Of a DNA stretch of 8,456 bases, positions 1 to 6,926 are shown piece after piece; within the stretch, counting starts at the first letter, position 1; each line of letters opens with the position of its first letter. The stretch spans positions 1 to 8,456 of the forward strand of contig JAFDIX010000093.1 of assembly GCA_019307805.1 (NCBI GenBank), in the 5' to 3' direction. Source of the stretch: Deltaproteobacteria bacterium (lineage in GTDB: Bacteria; Desulfobacterota; DSM-4660; Desulfatiglandales; HGW-15). A program made the translations under genes and the position numbers. The notes under the pieces were generated by a model, which was not told where the DNA came from, did not search any database, and saw only the letters and a list, made by a program, of their open reading frames with translations.

Positions 1-1
1 G

Positions 2-2287
2 GTGGAACCCGGGGTCGTATGCATGCAATTGAACAATGCCCTGGCCAAGGACAATCTCATGTTTCCACCCAATCCAGGGAGCGAAGCCATTGCCACTATC
101 GGTGGGATGGTCGCAACGAATGCCAGCGGCCACAGGGCCGTGAAATACGGGACGACCCGGGACTATATCAAGTCCCTCAAGGTGGTTCTGGCCGATGGGA
201 CAGTGATCAACACTGGGACTACGGCGCCCAAGTCCTCTCTGGGATATGATCTGACACACCTCTTTTCTTCTTCAGAAGGGACCCTGGGAATCATCACGGA
301 GGTGGCCGTCAAATTAGCGCCAAAGCCGGAATACGCGGCCCTTGCCCTTGCCATTTTTGGGGATCTGAATGCTGCGGGGGATGCCGTCACCCAGGTGACT
401 GCCTCGGGCATCAAACTGGCCGGCTGCGAGATTATGGACAAGTTCAGTCTCAAGGTGGTGGAAGAGGCCCTGGGCAGGGATATCAGCAGGATAGAGGCCC
501 TTTTGATCATGGAGGCGGACGGCCCAAGGGATGTGGTGGTCCGTGACATGGAGAAAATAAAGGAGATCTGCCAGAAGCATAATGTCCAGGAATTTGAATG
601 GTCGGATGACCCACGGCGAAGAGAGGAGATGATGCTGGCCAGGGGTCGGCTGGTTCCGACCCTGTCCCGAATCAAGCCGGGGTACCGGTTGGTTCCCTTT
701 GCCGAGGATCCCGGTGTCCCCTCCAGCAAGATTCCCGAAACCATACGCGGCGCCCAGGCCATAGCAGAGAAATATGATCTGATCATTGCTACATTCGGCC
801 ATGTGGGGGACGGCAATGTCCACCCCACCTTTGTGGCGGATGTGAGAAACCGGGAGGACTGGAATCGCCTCAAGCCGGCGGCGGAGGAACTGGTCCAACT
901 CGCCCTGGAAATGGGAGGAACCCTGAGTGCGGAGCATGGCACAGGCCTGGCCCGTGCCCCGCACATCGAGCGGCAACTGGGCCCTGCCATGGAGGTGATG
1001 AGAAATATCAAGAGGGCCCTTGATCCGGACAACATTCTCAATCCGGGCAAAATGGGGCTCGAAGAGGGAAAGGCCGACCTCATGGATCATTTTGCCTTTG
1101 AACCCCTTATCGCGCATCCCGAGGGGGTGAACAGTTTTGGCAGGGAGATCGATGATGAGGTAATCGCCTGCATCCATTGTGGATTTTGCCGGCTTGGGTG
1201 CCCCACATTCGCGGTGACCCACCGGGAATCAAGAAATGCCCGGGGAAGAAATGCACTCGCCTTTTATCTCATGAACGGTTCCATTGAACCTACCCCGGAG
1301 CTTGCCGATGCCTTCTATACCTGTACGACCTGTCAGGCCTGCACCTATTTTTGTCCTGCCCAGATCAAGGTGGATGAGATCGTGGAGGGGGTGCGGAAAA
1401 AAATCTATGCCGCAGGTTTGGTGCCTGAATCCATTCAGGGGATCAGGGACAATATCCTCAGGACAGGAAATGTGTACGCCGGCGCCAAAGAGGACAGAAT
1501 AGAGATCTATCCCAAGGCCCTCAAGGAAAAGGCCAAAAAGGGTGAACTCAAGGAACAGGCGGAGACCCTTCTCTTCATGGGGTGCGTTCCCAGTTACCTG
1601 GATATGAAAATGGTCCCCAGCCTGATAGCACCCCTGGATGCCGCGGGGGTGGACTACACGACCCTTTCCGTGGAAGAGAACTGCTGCGGATTCCCTCTTT
1701 ATCTCATGGGATCGGATATTTTTGAAGCCCATGCCAAAGCACTCATGGAACGTATCCGGAAGACCGGGGCCAGGGAACTCGTGACCCCCTGTGCCGGGTG
1801 CTACAAGACATTCAAGAAGATCTACCCGGAGATCGAGGGGTGGGATCTGGAGGTGTACCACTCCGTGCACTATATTGAGAAGCTGATTCAGGGGGGCAAA
1901 CTCCGTTTTAAGGGTGATCTCGGAAAAAAAGTCACCTATCATGATCCCTGTGACCTGGGGCGGGCCTTTAAGATCTTTGAGGAACCCCGGGATATCCTGA
2001 AGGGTATCCCCGGCCTTGAATATGTGGAGATGGGTAGAAACAGGCTTCAGGCACGTTGCTGCGGCGGCGGCGGAGGGGTCCTGGCCCATGAACCGGAAAT
2101 GGCCGTGGAGATGGCGGCAGAAAGGGTCAGGGATGCCCTGGCCGTGGGTGCCGAAATTATTGTCTCGGGCTGTGCGGCCTGCAAGGACAACCTGAGAAAA
2201 GGGGCCAAGGCCATCCCCAGGGCGGAGCGGGGGAAGATAAAAATCATGGATATCACGGAGATGGTGGCCAAGGCCATGGACGGATGA
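2..2287 (+). CDS. FAD-linked oxidase / Fe-S (CCG domain) fusion oxidoreductase, 5'-truncated by the window
   Basis: Likely a flavin and iron-sulfur dehydrogenase of the GlcD-GlcF / D-lactate dehydrogenase type, which oxidises a 2-hydroxy acid or related substrate and passes electrons through [4Fe-4S] clusters. The visible 761 residues start inside the FAD-binding (PCMH-type) domain (VEPGVV, then NASGHRAVKYG and SSEGTLGIITEV). The FAD-oxidase C-terminal domain follows, with HVGDGNVH (H267, H274) and AEHGTG (H312). Next is a ferredoxin-like pair, C390/393/396/400 and C441/444/447/451, each closing with CP. Two CCG modules end the protein: CC561-562 with C597/C600, and C650 with CC686-687 and C724/C727. 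Numbering starts at the GTG at base 2, which is probably not the true start: the FAD domain should extend at least 100 residues upstream. The order matches GlcD fused to GlcF/HdrD-like subunits, usually encoded separately. The substrate cannot be read from sequence; a lactate, glycolate, 2-hydroxyglutarate or 2-hydroxyacyl substrate is possible. Family call is firm, substrate open. Confidence 0.9.
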   Translation: MEPGVVCMQLNNALAKDNLMFPPNPGSEAIATIGGMVATNASGHRAVKYGTTRDYIKSLKVVLADGTVINTGTTAPKSSLGYDLTHLFSSSEGTLGIITEVAVKLAPKPEYAALALAIFGDLNAAGDAVTQVTASGIKLAGCEIMDKFSLKVVEEALGRDISRIEALLIMEADGPRDVVVRDMEKIKEICQKHNVQEFEWSDDPRRREEMMLARGRLVPTLSRIKPGYRLVPFAEDPGVPSSKIPETIRGAQAIAEKYDLIIATFGHVGDGNVHPTFVADVRNREDWNRLKPAAEELVQLALEMGGTLSAEHGTGLARAPHIERQLGPAMEVMRNIKRALDPDNILNPGKMGLEEGKADLMDHFAFEPLIAHPEGVNSFGREIDDEVIACIHCGFCRLGCPTFAVTHRESRNARGRNALAFYLMNGSIEPTPELADAFYTCTTCQACTYFCPAQIKVDEIVEGVRKKIYAAGLVPESIQGIRDNILRTGNVYAGAKEDRIEIYPKALKEKAKKGELKEQAETLLFMGCVPSYLDMKMVPSLIAPLDAAGVDYTTLSVEENCCGFPLYLMGSDIFEAHAKALMERIRKTGARELVTPCAGCYKTFKKIYPEIEGWDLEVYHSVHYIEKLIQGGKLRFKGDLGKKVTYHDPCDLGRAFKIFEEPRDILKGIPGLEYVEMGRNRLQARCCGGGGGVLAHEPEMAVEMAAERVRDALAVGAEIIVSGCAACKDNLRKGAKAIPRAERGKIKIMDITEMVAKAMDG

Positions 2288-2294
2288 TGGAAAA

Positions 2295-2328
2295 ACCGTT
2301 GACAGCGGTAAAAGGGAGTCATTATAAA
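2295..2328 (+). promoter_or_regulatory. Putative sigma70-type promoter with a dyad over its -35 box, upstream of the acyl-CoA synthetase gene
   Basis: A perfect -35 hexamer TTGACA (2299-2304) is followed after 18 bases by TATAAA (2323-2328), five of six matches to the -10 consensus. It lies just after the stop of the oxidoreductase gene and about 90 bases before the synthetase ATG. The -35 hexamer sits inside ACCGTTGACAGCGGT (2295-2309), an odd-length dyad centred on base 2302 with six of seven pairs complementary. That placement would suit a repressor site or could be chance. The boxes are seen directly; promoter activity and an operator role are inferred. Confidence 0.5.
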
Positions 2329-2420
2329 TTATGACACCCTGTATACCCACCTGTGAAGGGAATGAACGGGACGTTTTGAAACCATGATCTGCAGAACAAC
2401 AGAGAGGGAGGGATGCTGAT

Positions 2421-4004
2421 ATGCTGACGAGTAAATGGATGCATGCCGGGACCATTTTGAAGATGAACGCGCTCAATGTCCCTGACAAACTGGGATGGCA
2501 GGATAAAGTCCAGGAATTCACCTTCAAGGAATGGAACGACCGGGCATGCCGGCTGGCCAACGGCCTTCGGGATATCGGTGTGGGATACAAAGATACGTTT
2601 GCCGTGATCGCTTTCAACCGGGGGGAATGGCTGGACATCTATGCAGGTTCCGCCAAGGGGGGGCAGATCAGTGTGCCGGTCATGTTCAGGCTGGCGGGGC
2701 CGGATATAGAATACATCATCGACCATTCCGAGTGTAAGGCATTCATCGTGGAAGCCCCCTTTGTGGATCTCATCAACGGCATCAGGGATAAGCTTCCGAT
2801 ACCGAAAGACGCCTATGTCTACATGGGGGAAGATCCTGTTCCGGAAGGTTACATCGGTTATGAGGACTGGCTTGCCAAGGCCTCCCCCGAAGAACCCGAT
2901 ATCATGGTGGACGGCGATGATGCCTGGGTCGTCATGTACACATCCGGGACCACGGGCAGGCCCAAGGGGGTTGTCAGGACCCATGAGAGCAACCATGCCC
3001 AGTATCTCCTGAGCAACATCAATATGGGGGCGCTTCCCACGGACAAGGTGATGCTGGTCATGCCCATGTGCCATGTTAATTCCATTTTCTATGCCTTTCC
3101 CTATACCCTTTTGACGGCACCTGTATTTGTCTACAACATGGTCAGTTTTGACCCGGAAGACCTTCTAAGGACCATTGACAAGTACAAGATCACCTTCACC
3201 TCACTGGTTCCCACCCACTACATCATGATGCTGGGCCTGCCGGATGAGGTGAAAAACAGCGTTGATGTCTCCTCCATCCGTCAGTTGCTGGTCTCATCAG
3301 CCCCTGCCAGAAAAGATCTGAAACTGGCGATCATGGAATATTTTAAAAATGCCGAACTCTGGGAGGCTTACGGCAGCACCGAGGGCGGGCTGGTGACGAT
3401 ACTCAGGCCGGAGGACCAGTTCAAGAAGCTGGGTTCCATAGGCAAGGAGATTTTCGGGACCGACAGGATCAAGATTCTGGATGAAGACAGAAACGAGGTC
3501 CCGGATGGTGAGGTGGGAGAACTCTTTTACCGCACACCCATGCTCTTCAAGGAATACCTGAAGGAACCGGAAAAGACAAAGGAGGCATTTTTTGGAGAGT
3601 GGTCCTCGGCCGGGGACATGGTCAAGCGAGACGAAGACGGGTATTACACCCTGGTGGACAGAAAGGCCAACATGATCATCACCGGAGGCGAGAATGTGTA
3701 TCCCTCGGAGGTGGAAGGCGCCGCAGGCGCCCATGAGGCAGTAAAGGATATTGCGGTGATCGGTGTCCCTGACGAGAAGTGGGGTGAGTCGATCAAGGCC
3801 GTCATTGTCCTGAGCGAGGGGTACGAACCGGGTGATGCATTGGCCAAGGAGATCATCGATTCCACGCGCGGCGTGTTGGCGGGCTATAAAAGGCCCAAGT
3901 CCATTGATTTCATCAAGGATGATGAGATGCCCAGGACCCCCACAGGAAAGATCCTCCACCGCATTCTGAGGGAAAAATACGGCATCTGGAGTGAGCAGAG
4001 TTAG
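2421..4004 (+). CDS. AMP-forming acyl-CoA synthetase (adenylate-forming ligase family)
   Basis: This complete 527-residue enzyme should activate a carboxylic acid with ATP to an acyl-adenylate and transfer it to CoA in the cytoplasm. Family motifs are present in order: the P-loop-like YTSGTTGRPKG (residues 173-183), the adenine/acyl-site motif EAYGSTEGG (from E315), SAGD with the ribose-binding Asp at D399, the hinge DRKANMIITGGENVYP (from D413), and the C-terminal catalytic Lys in TPTGKILHR (K510). The length is normal for the family. The ATG at 2421 is supported by GGGAGGG at 2406-2412, eight bases upstream. The gene is monocistronic or leads a transcript from the promoter at 2299-2328; the next gene begins 213 bases later. 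The acyl-group specificity (fatty, aromatic or dicarboxylic) cannot be read from these motifs. It resembles FadD/CaiC-type ligases rather than acetyl-CoA synthetases, which are over 100 residues longer. The neighbouring thiolase and FAD/Fe-S oxidoreductase suggest a role in degrading an organic acid. Confidence 0.93.
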   Translation: MLTSKWMHAGTILKMNALNVPDKLGWQDKVQEFTFKEWNDRACRLANGLRDIGVGYKDTFAVIAFNRGEWLDIYAGSAKGGQISVPVMFRLAGPDIEYIIDHSECKAFIVEAPFVDLINGIRDKLPIPKDAYVYMGEDPVPEGYIGYEDWLAKASPEEPDIMVDGDDAWVVMYTSGTTGRPKGVVRTHESNHAQYLLSNINMGALPTDKVMLVMPMCHVNSIFYAFPYTLLTAPVFVYNMVSFDPEDLLRTIDKYKITFTSLVPTHYIMMLGLPDEVKNSVDVSSIRQLLVSSAPARKDLKLAIMEYFKNAELWEAYGSTEGGLVTILRPEDQFKKLGSIGKEIFGTDRIKILDEDRNEVPDGEVGELFYRTPMLFKEYLKEPEKTKEAFFGEWSSAGDMVKRDEDGYYTLVDRKANMIITGGENVYPSEVEGAAGAHEAVKDIAVIGVPDEKWGESIKAVIVLSEGYEPGDALAKEIIDSTRGVLAGYKRPKSIDFIKDDEMPRTPTGKILHRILREKYGIWSEQS

Positions 4005-4074
4005 TGTGGTTTCACAAAACAAAACCACTAGGCCGACAGGTGGGCAGGATCTGATTTGGTTTTTGAAGCGAAGA

Positions 4075-4120
4075 GATACTGGATGCTTGATGCTCGATAC
4101 TGGATAAGGAAACTGGATAA
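4075..4120. repeat. Short direct repeats (GATACTGGAT) in the intergenic region 4005-4217
   Basis: GATACTGGAT occurs at 4075-4084 and again at 4096-4105, 21 bases apart. A shorter echo, AACTGGATAA, lies at 4111-4120, and GATGCTTGATGCTCGATAC fills the space between the two full copies. The 213-base gap holds nothing else convincing apart from the thiolase ribosome binding site: I see no good promoter, and the short inverted repeat after the synthetase stop has no T-tract. The repeats could be a degenerate dispersed intergenic repeat or a simple slippage product. No protein-binding role can be claimed. Confidence 0.45.
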
Positions 4121-4217
4121 AGAAATAATCGATTCGGCTCTGGAGGATAAGAATTTTTGCCCGGGAAGACGGTTTGCATAGAGAAAATAATAAAATCATT
4201 GAGGGAGGAAAACCATT

Positions 4218-5417
4218 ATGTTGACAAAAGCCTATATACCTTACAACGGTTACTATTCATCCCCATTCAGCCGCTGGCAGATGAGCATGGCCAATGAAAA
4301 CGCCATCGTGTTGGCGGCACAGACAGCCAGGAACTGGTTTCTCAAAAGGGACATGGATCCAACGGAGATTGACTATTTGTATTACGGCAACACTATCTCC
4401 CAGCCCAAGATGTTCTACAGCCATGTCTGGGCAGCGGCCATGCTGGTGGACAACGCCAAGCCCATTCCGGCCCTCATGGTCCACCAGGCCTGTACCACGT
4501 CCGCGACCTGTATGCACCTCTGTGCTATCAACATCGAGAGCGGGACCTATGAGACGGGCTATGCCCTCATGGCGGATCGCTGCTCCAACGGCGCCCATAC
4601 GGTCTGGGCCAACCCCATGGGGCCGGGTGGTGAGGTGGAATCAGAGAACTGGCTGATGGACAATTTCAACAATGATCCCAATGCGGGATTCAAGATGATT
4701 CAGACCGCGGAAAACGTGGCCAAAGAAGCCGGAATCACAAAGGAGGAATGTGACGCCGCCACCCTGAGACGCTATGAACAATATAGTGATTCCCTGGCCG
4801 ATGACCGGGCCTTTCAGAAACGGTACATGTTTCCGGCCGAGGTCAAGGTCTCCAGGAAGAAGACCAAACTCGTGGAGGAAGACGAGGGGGTGACCCCCAC
4901 CACGGCAGAAGGACTGGCAAAACTCAAACCCGTTGAACCGGGGGGCGTTATTTCCTTTGGGGCCCAGACACATCCGGCGGACGGCAACTGCGGATTCATC
5001 GTGACCACCCGTGACAAGGCCAAGGCCATGAGCAAGGACCCCAACATCGAAATCCAGATCATCTCCTATGGATTTGCCAGGGTGGAGCGGGGCTACATGG
5101 CGGCAGCTCCTGTGCCGGCCGCGGAGATGGCGCTCAGGGAAGCCGGGCTCAAGGTGGAGGATATGAAGGCGATCAAGACCCACAATCCCTTTATCGTCAA
5201 TGACATCAACATGGCCAGGAAAATGGGAATAGATGTTATGGAAATGAATAATTACGGGTGTTCCCTGGTGTATGGCCATCCCCAGGGGCCCACTGCAGGC
5301 AGAATCATTGCTGAAATGCTGGAGGAACTGGTCATGCTTGGTGGCGGATACGGCCTCTGGGCAGGGTGTGCTGCCGGTGATTCGGCCGCGGCCATGGTCT
5401 TCAAGGTGGGCGCATAG
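4218..5417 (+). CDS. Thiolase-family acyl-CoA acyltransferase
   Basis: This 399-residue protein matches the usual thiolase length. Thiolases use CoA to cleave a 3-oxoacyl-CoA, or run the reverse condensation. The acyl-accepting Cys is C92 in VHQACTTSATC. The base pair that activates CoA is H354 in YGHPQG and C384 in WAGCAAGDS. Where biosynthetic and degradative thiolases carry NEAF, this protein reads HNPF (H322-F325), so His replaces the Asn, closer to the HDCF of SCP2-type thiolases. The start ATG has GGGAGG at 4203-4208, nine bases upstream, an ideal site. A terminator at 5437-5470 closes the gene. Many SCP2- or BbsB-like thiolases have a DUF35 OB-fold partner gene beside them; none is visible here. 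The enzyme probably works with the upstream synthetase in a degradative CoA pathway, but its chain length or aromatic specificity is unknown. A non-decarboxylating condensing role cannot be excluded. Confidence 0.88.
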   Translation: MLTKAYIPYNGYYSSPFSRWQMSMANENAIVLAAQTARNWFLKRDMDPTEIDYLYYGNTISQPKMFYSHVWAAAMLVDNAKPIPALMVHQACTTSATCMHLCAINIESGTYETGYALMADRCSNGAHTVWANPMGPGGEVESENWLMDNFNNDPNAGFKMIQTAENVAKEAGITKEECDAATLRRYEQYSDSLADDRAFQKRYMFPAEVKVSRKKTKLVEEDEGVTPTTAEGLAKLKPVEPGGVISFGAQTHPADGNCGFIVTTRDKAKAMSKDPNIEIQIISYGFARVERGYMAAAPVPAAEMALREAGLKVEDMKAIKTHNPFIVNDINMARKMGIDVMEMNNYGCSLVYGHPQGPTAGRIIAEMLEELVMLGGGYGLWAGCAAGDSAAAMVFKVGA

Positions 5418-5436
5418 ACATTATTGCACGGAGACC

Positions 5437-5470
5437 AAAGGGCTATCCTAAAAGGGGAGTAGCCCTTTTT
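5437..5470 (+). terminator. Rho-independent terminator after the thiolase gene
   Basis: AAAGGGCTA (5437-5445) pairs perfectly over nine bases with TAGCCCTTT (5460-5468), and the arm runs into TTTTT (5466-5470). The 14-base loop can extend the stem with a few inner pairs (TCC with GGA) around a bulge. It begins 20 bases after the thiolase stop. The T-tract ends only seven bases before the ATG of the next gene, and the best Shine-Dalgarno-like stretch for that gene (GGGGAG, 5454-5459) lies in the loop. Confidence 0.82.
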
Positions 5471-5477
5471 ATTCGAA

Positions 5478-6131
5478 ATGCAAAAAAAACGTGACCATTG
5501 TATTCGATGCGGGGAATGCTGCCATAAATCCAGCCCTACACTGCACATGGAAGATCTTTTCTTGGTGAAGAAGGGCCTTGTCAAAAGAAACCACCTCTAC
5601 ACCATACGGAAGGGAGAGGCGGTGCACGATAATGTGAAAGGGTGCGTTGTGAACGCCCGGATTGAAATGATAAAGGTTCGGGAAGGGGAAGAGGGGGGAT
5701 GCATTTTCTTTGAAGAAAATGGCTGTGCCTGCGCAATATATGAAAACAGACCTGTTCAGTGTTCCGCGCTCCAGTGCTGGGATACGAGGGATTTCCTGGA
5801 AGTTTACGAGGGGCCCAAGCTGGATCGGCACTCTGCGGTTGACAACGAAATCCTGATGGGTCTAATAGAAGGACACGAAAAACGGTGCGCCTATGAGACC
5901 CTTGAAGGGCAGATAAGAAAGATCCCGGCTGAAGGTGATAAGGCGATTGAAGAGGTTCTCCGCATGCTTCAATTTGATTTTGAACTGAGACCCATGGTCG
6001 TGGAAAAACTTGGCTTGCTGCCCGAGGAAGTGGATTTCTTCTTCGGCCGCCCACTTGTAGATACCATCGGGATGTTCGGTCTCAAGGTTGTCCGGGAACC
6101 CGATGGATCTTTCCTTCTCACAAAAGCCTAG
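5478..6131 (+). CDS. YkgJ-type cysteine-cluster protein (putative Fe-S or zinc binding)
   Basis: A 217-residue protein with the YkgJ-family cysteine pattern: C8-x2-C11-x2-C14-C15 at the N-terminus, then C56, C75, C83, C85, C95 and C100, with the family's typical C-x-IY-x2-RP-x2-C segment at 85-95. Such clusters are thought to bind zinc or an iron-sulfur centre, and the family has no settled biochemical role. The C-terminal half (about 105-217) has no motif I recognise. The ATG at 5478 is the only sensible start: an in-frame stop lies at 5460-5462 and the first cluster begins at residue 8. There is no Shine-Dalgarno at normal spacing; GGGGAG at 5454-5459 is 18 bases away, inside the terminator loop. 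The gene ends one base before the activator ATPase ATG, so the two are almost certainly co-translated. I infer a helper role in cluster assembly or electron transfer for that ATPase or its partner; this is unproven. Confidence 0.8.
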   Translation: MQKKRDHCIRCGECCHKSSPTLHMEDLFLVKKGLVKRNHLYTIRKGEAVHDNVKGCVVNARIEMIKVREGEEGGCIFFEENGCACAIYENRPVQCSALQCWDTRDFLEVYEGPKLDRHSAVDNEILMGLIEGHEKRCAYETLEGQIRKIPAEGDKAIEEVLRMLQFDFELRPMVVEKLGLLPEEVDFFFGRPLVDTIGMFGLKVVREPDGSFLLTKA

Positions 6132-6132
6132 T

Positions 6133-6912
6133 ATGGAACTGTTTATCGGCATTGATATGGGTTCTGCCCATGCAAAGGGCGTCATTCTGGGCGGTCAGGA
6201 GCAGATTGGAGCCTGTGAGCGTCCTTCAGGAGGAGATTACCGCGGCACGGCGGAAAAGATAAGGAATGAACTGCTTTCACAGGCAGGATTTCACGCAGAG
6301 GATGTTTCCCGTTCCGTTGCCACGGGGTATGGGGCAAAACAGGCTGCTTTTGCAGATGAGATTGTGACCGATGTGTCCTGTCACTCCAGGGGACTCTATT
6401 TCATTCGGCCCTCTGTCAGGACGGCTGTGGATGTGGGGGATCTCTATGGCAAGGCCTTTCGTCTGGATGGACAGGGAAATCCCCTCAATTTTGTGATGAG
6501 CAGCAAGTGCGCAGGGGGCAGCGGGAGGGCCCTGAAAGTGATCGCCAAGGTCCTTCAGGTGGGTATCGAGGATATCGGGGAATTGTCTTTGCTTTCAAAA
6601 AAGCCAGTGGAATTCACTACTTCCTGTACTGTTTTTGCAGAATCAGAGGCCATCTCCCTCATAGCCGAAGGGGTGGCAAAGGAAGATCTCCTTGCAGGTA
6701 TCCACAGGGCGCTTGCGGCCCAACTCCACAGCCTGGCAGAACGGATGGGGATCGAGCAGGAGTATGCCCTTACCGGTGGCGGAGCGCGTGACATCGGCCT
6801 TGTCAAGGCCATGGAAGAGGTGAGCAAAAGGACCATCTATGTCCCGCCGGAACCGCATATGACCGCGGCCCTTGGGGCGGCCATTATTGCCAGGGAGATA
6901 GCGATCTCCTGA
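6133..6912 (+). CDS. BadF/BadG/BcrA/BcrD-type activator ATPase (2-hydroxyacyl-CoA dehydratase activator, HgdC-like)
   Basis: A 259-residue ATPase of the acetate/sugar kinase-Hsp70-actin fold. Members form homodimers bridged by one [4Fe-4S] cluster and use ATP hydrolysis to drive an electron to very low potential for 2-hydroxyacyl-CoA dehydratases or benzoyl-CoA reductases. The phosphate-1 motif GIDMGSAHAKG lies at residues 6-16, the cluster Cys in SSKCAGGSGRAL is C126, the second in TTSCTVFAESE is C165, and TGGGARDIG follows near the C-terminus. The 39-residue gap between the cysteines equals that of HgdC (Cys127 and Cys166). Length also matches HgdC. I chose ATG 6133 because family members begin just before GIDxGS and it follows the upstream stop by one base (coupling, no Shine-Dalgarno). 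TTG 6088 and ATG 6103 are in-frame alternatives overlapping the previous gene. No dehydratase subunits occur in the window, so the electron acceptor must be encoded elsewhere. Confidence 0.88.
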   Translation: MELFIGIDMGSAHAKGVILGGQEQIGACERPSGGDYRGTAEKIRNELLSQAGFHAEDVSRSVATGYGAKQAAFADEIVTDVSCHSRGLYFIRPSVRTAVDVGDLYGKAFRLDGQGNPLNFVMSSKCAGGSGRALKVIAKVLQVGIEDIGELSLLSKKPVEFTTSCTVFAESEAISLIAEGVAKEDLLAGIHRALAAQLHSLAERMGIEQEYALTGGGARDIGLVKAMEEVSKRTIYVPPEPHMTAALGAAIIAREIAIS

Positions 6913-6926
6913 TGTGCAGCACAAAA

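Noticed and set aside
163..1222. Minus-strand open frames opposite the FAD-oxidase domain
   Set aside because: They are low-complexity mirror readings of a GC-rich coding strand, with no recognisable domain and no ribosome binding site.
2384..2419. Possible 11-codon leader peptide before the acyl-CoA synthetase
   Set aside because: ATG 2384 opens a short frame ending just before ATG 2421, but it has no Shine-Dalgarno and no run of regulatory codons.
1229..2638. Long minus-strand open frame (469 codons)
   Set aside because: It lies opposite the strongly supported Fe-S oxidoreductase, shows no family motif, and runs across the promoter and the start of the next gene.
4006..4028. Hairpin GTGGTTT/AAACCAC right after the synthetase stop, as a terminator
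   Set aside because: The stem is only seven pairs, rich in A-T at the loop end, and no T-tract follows it.
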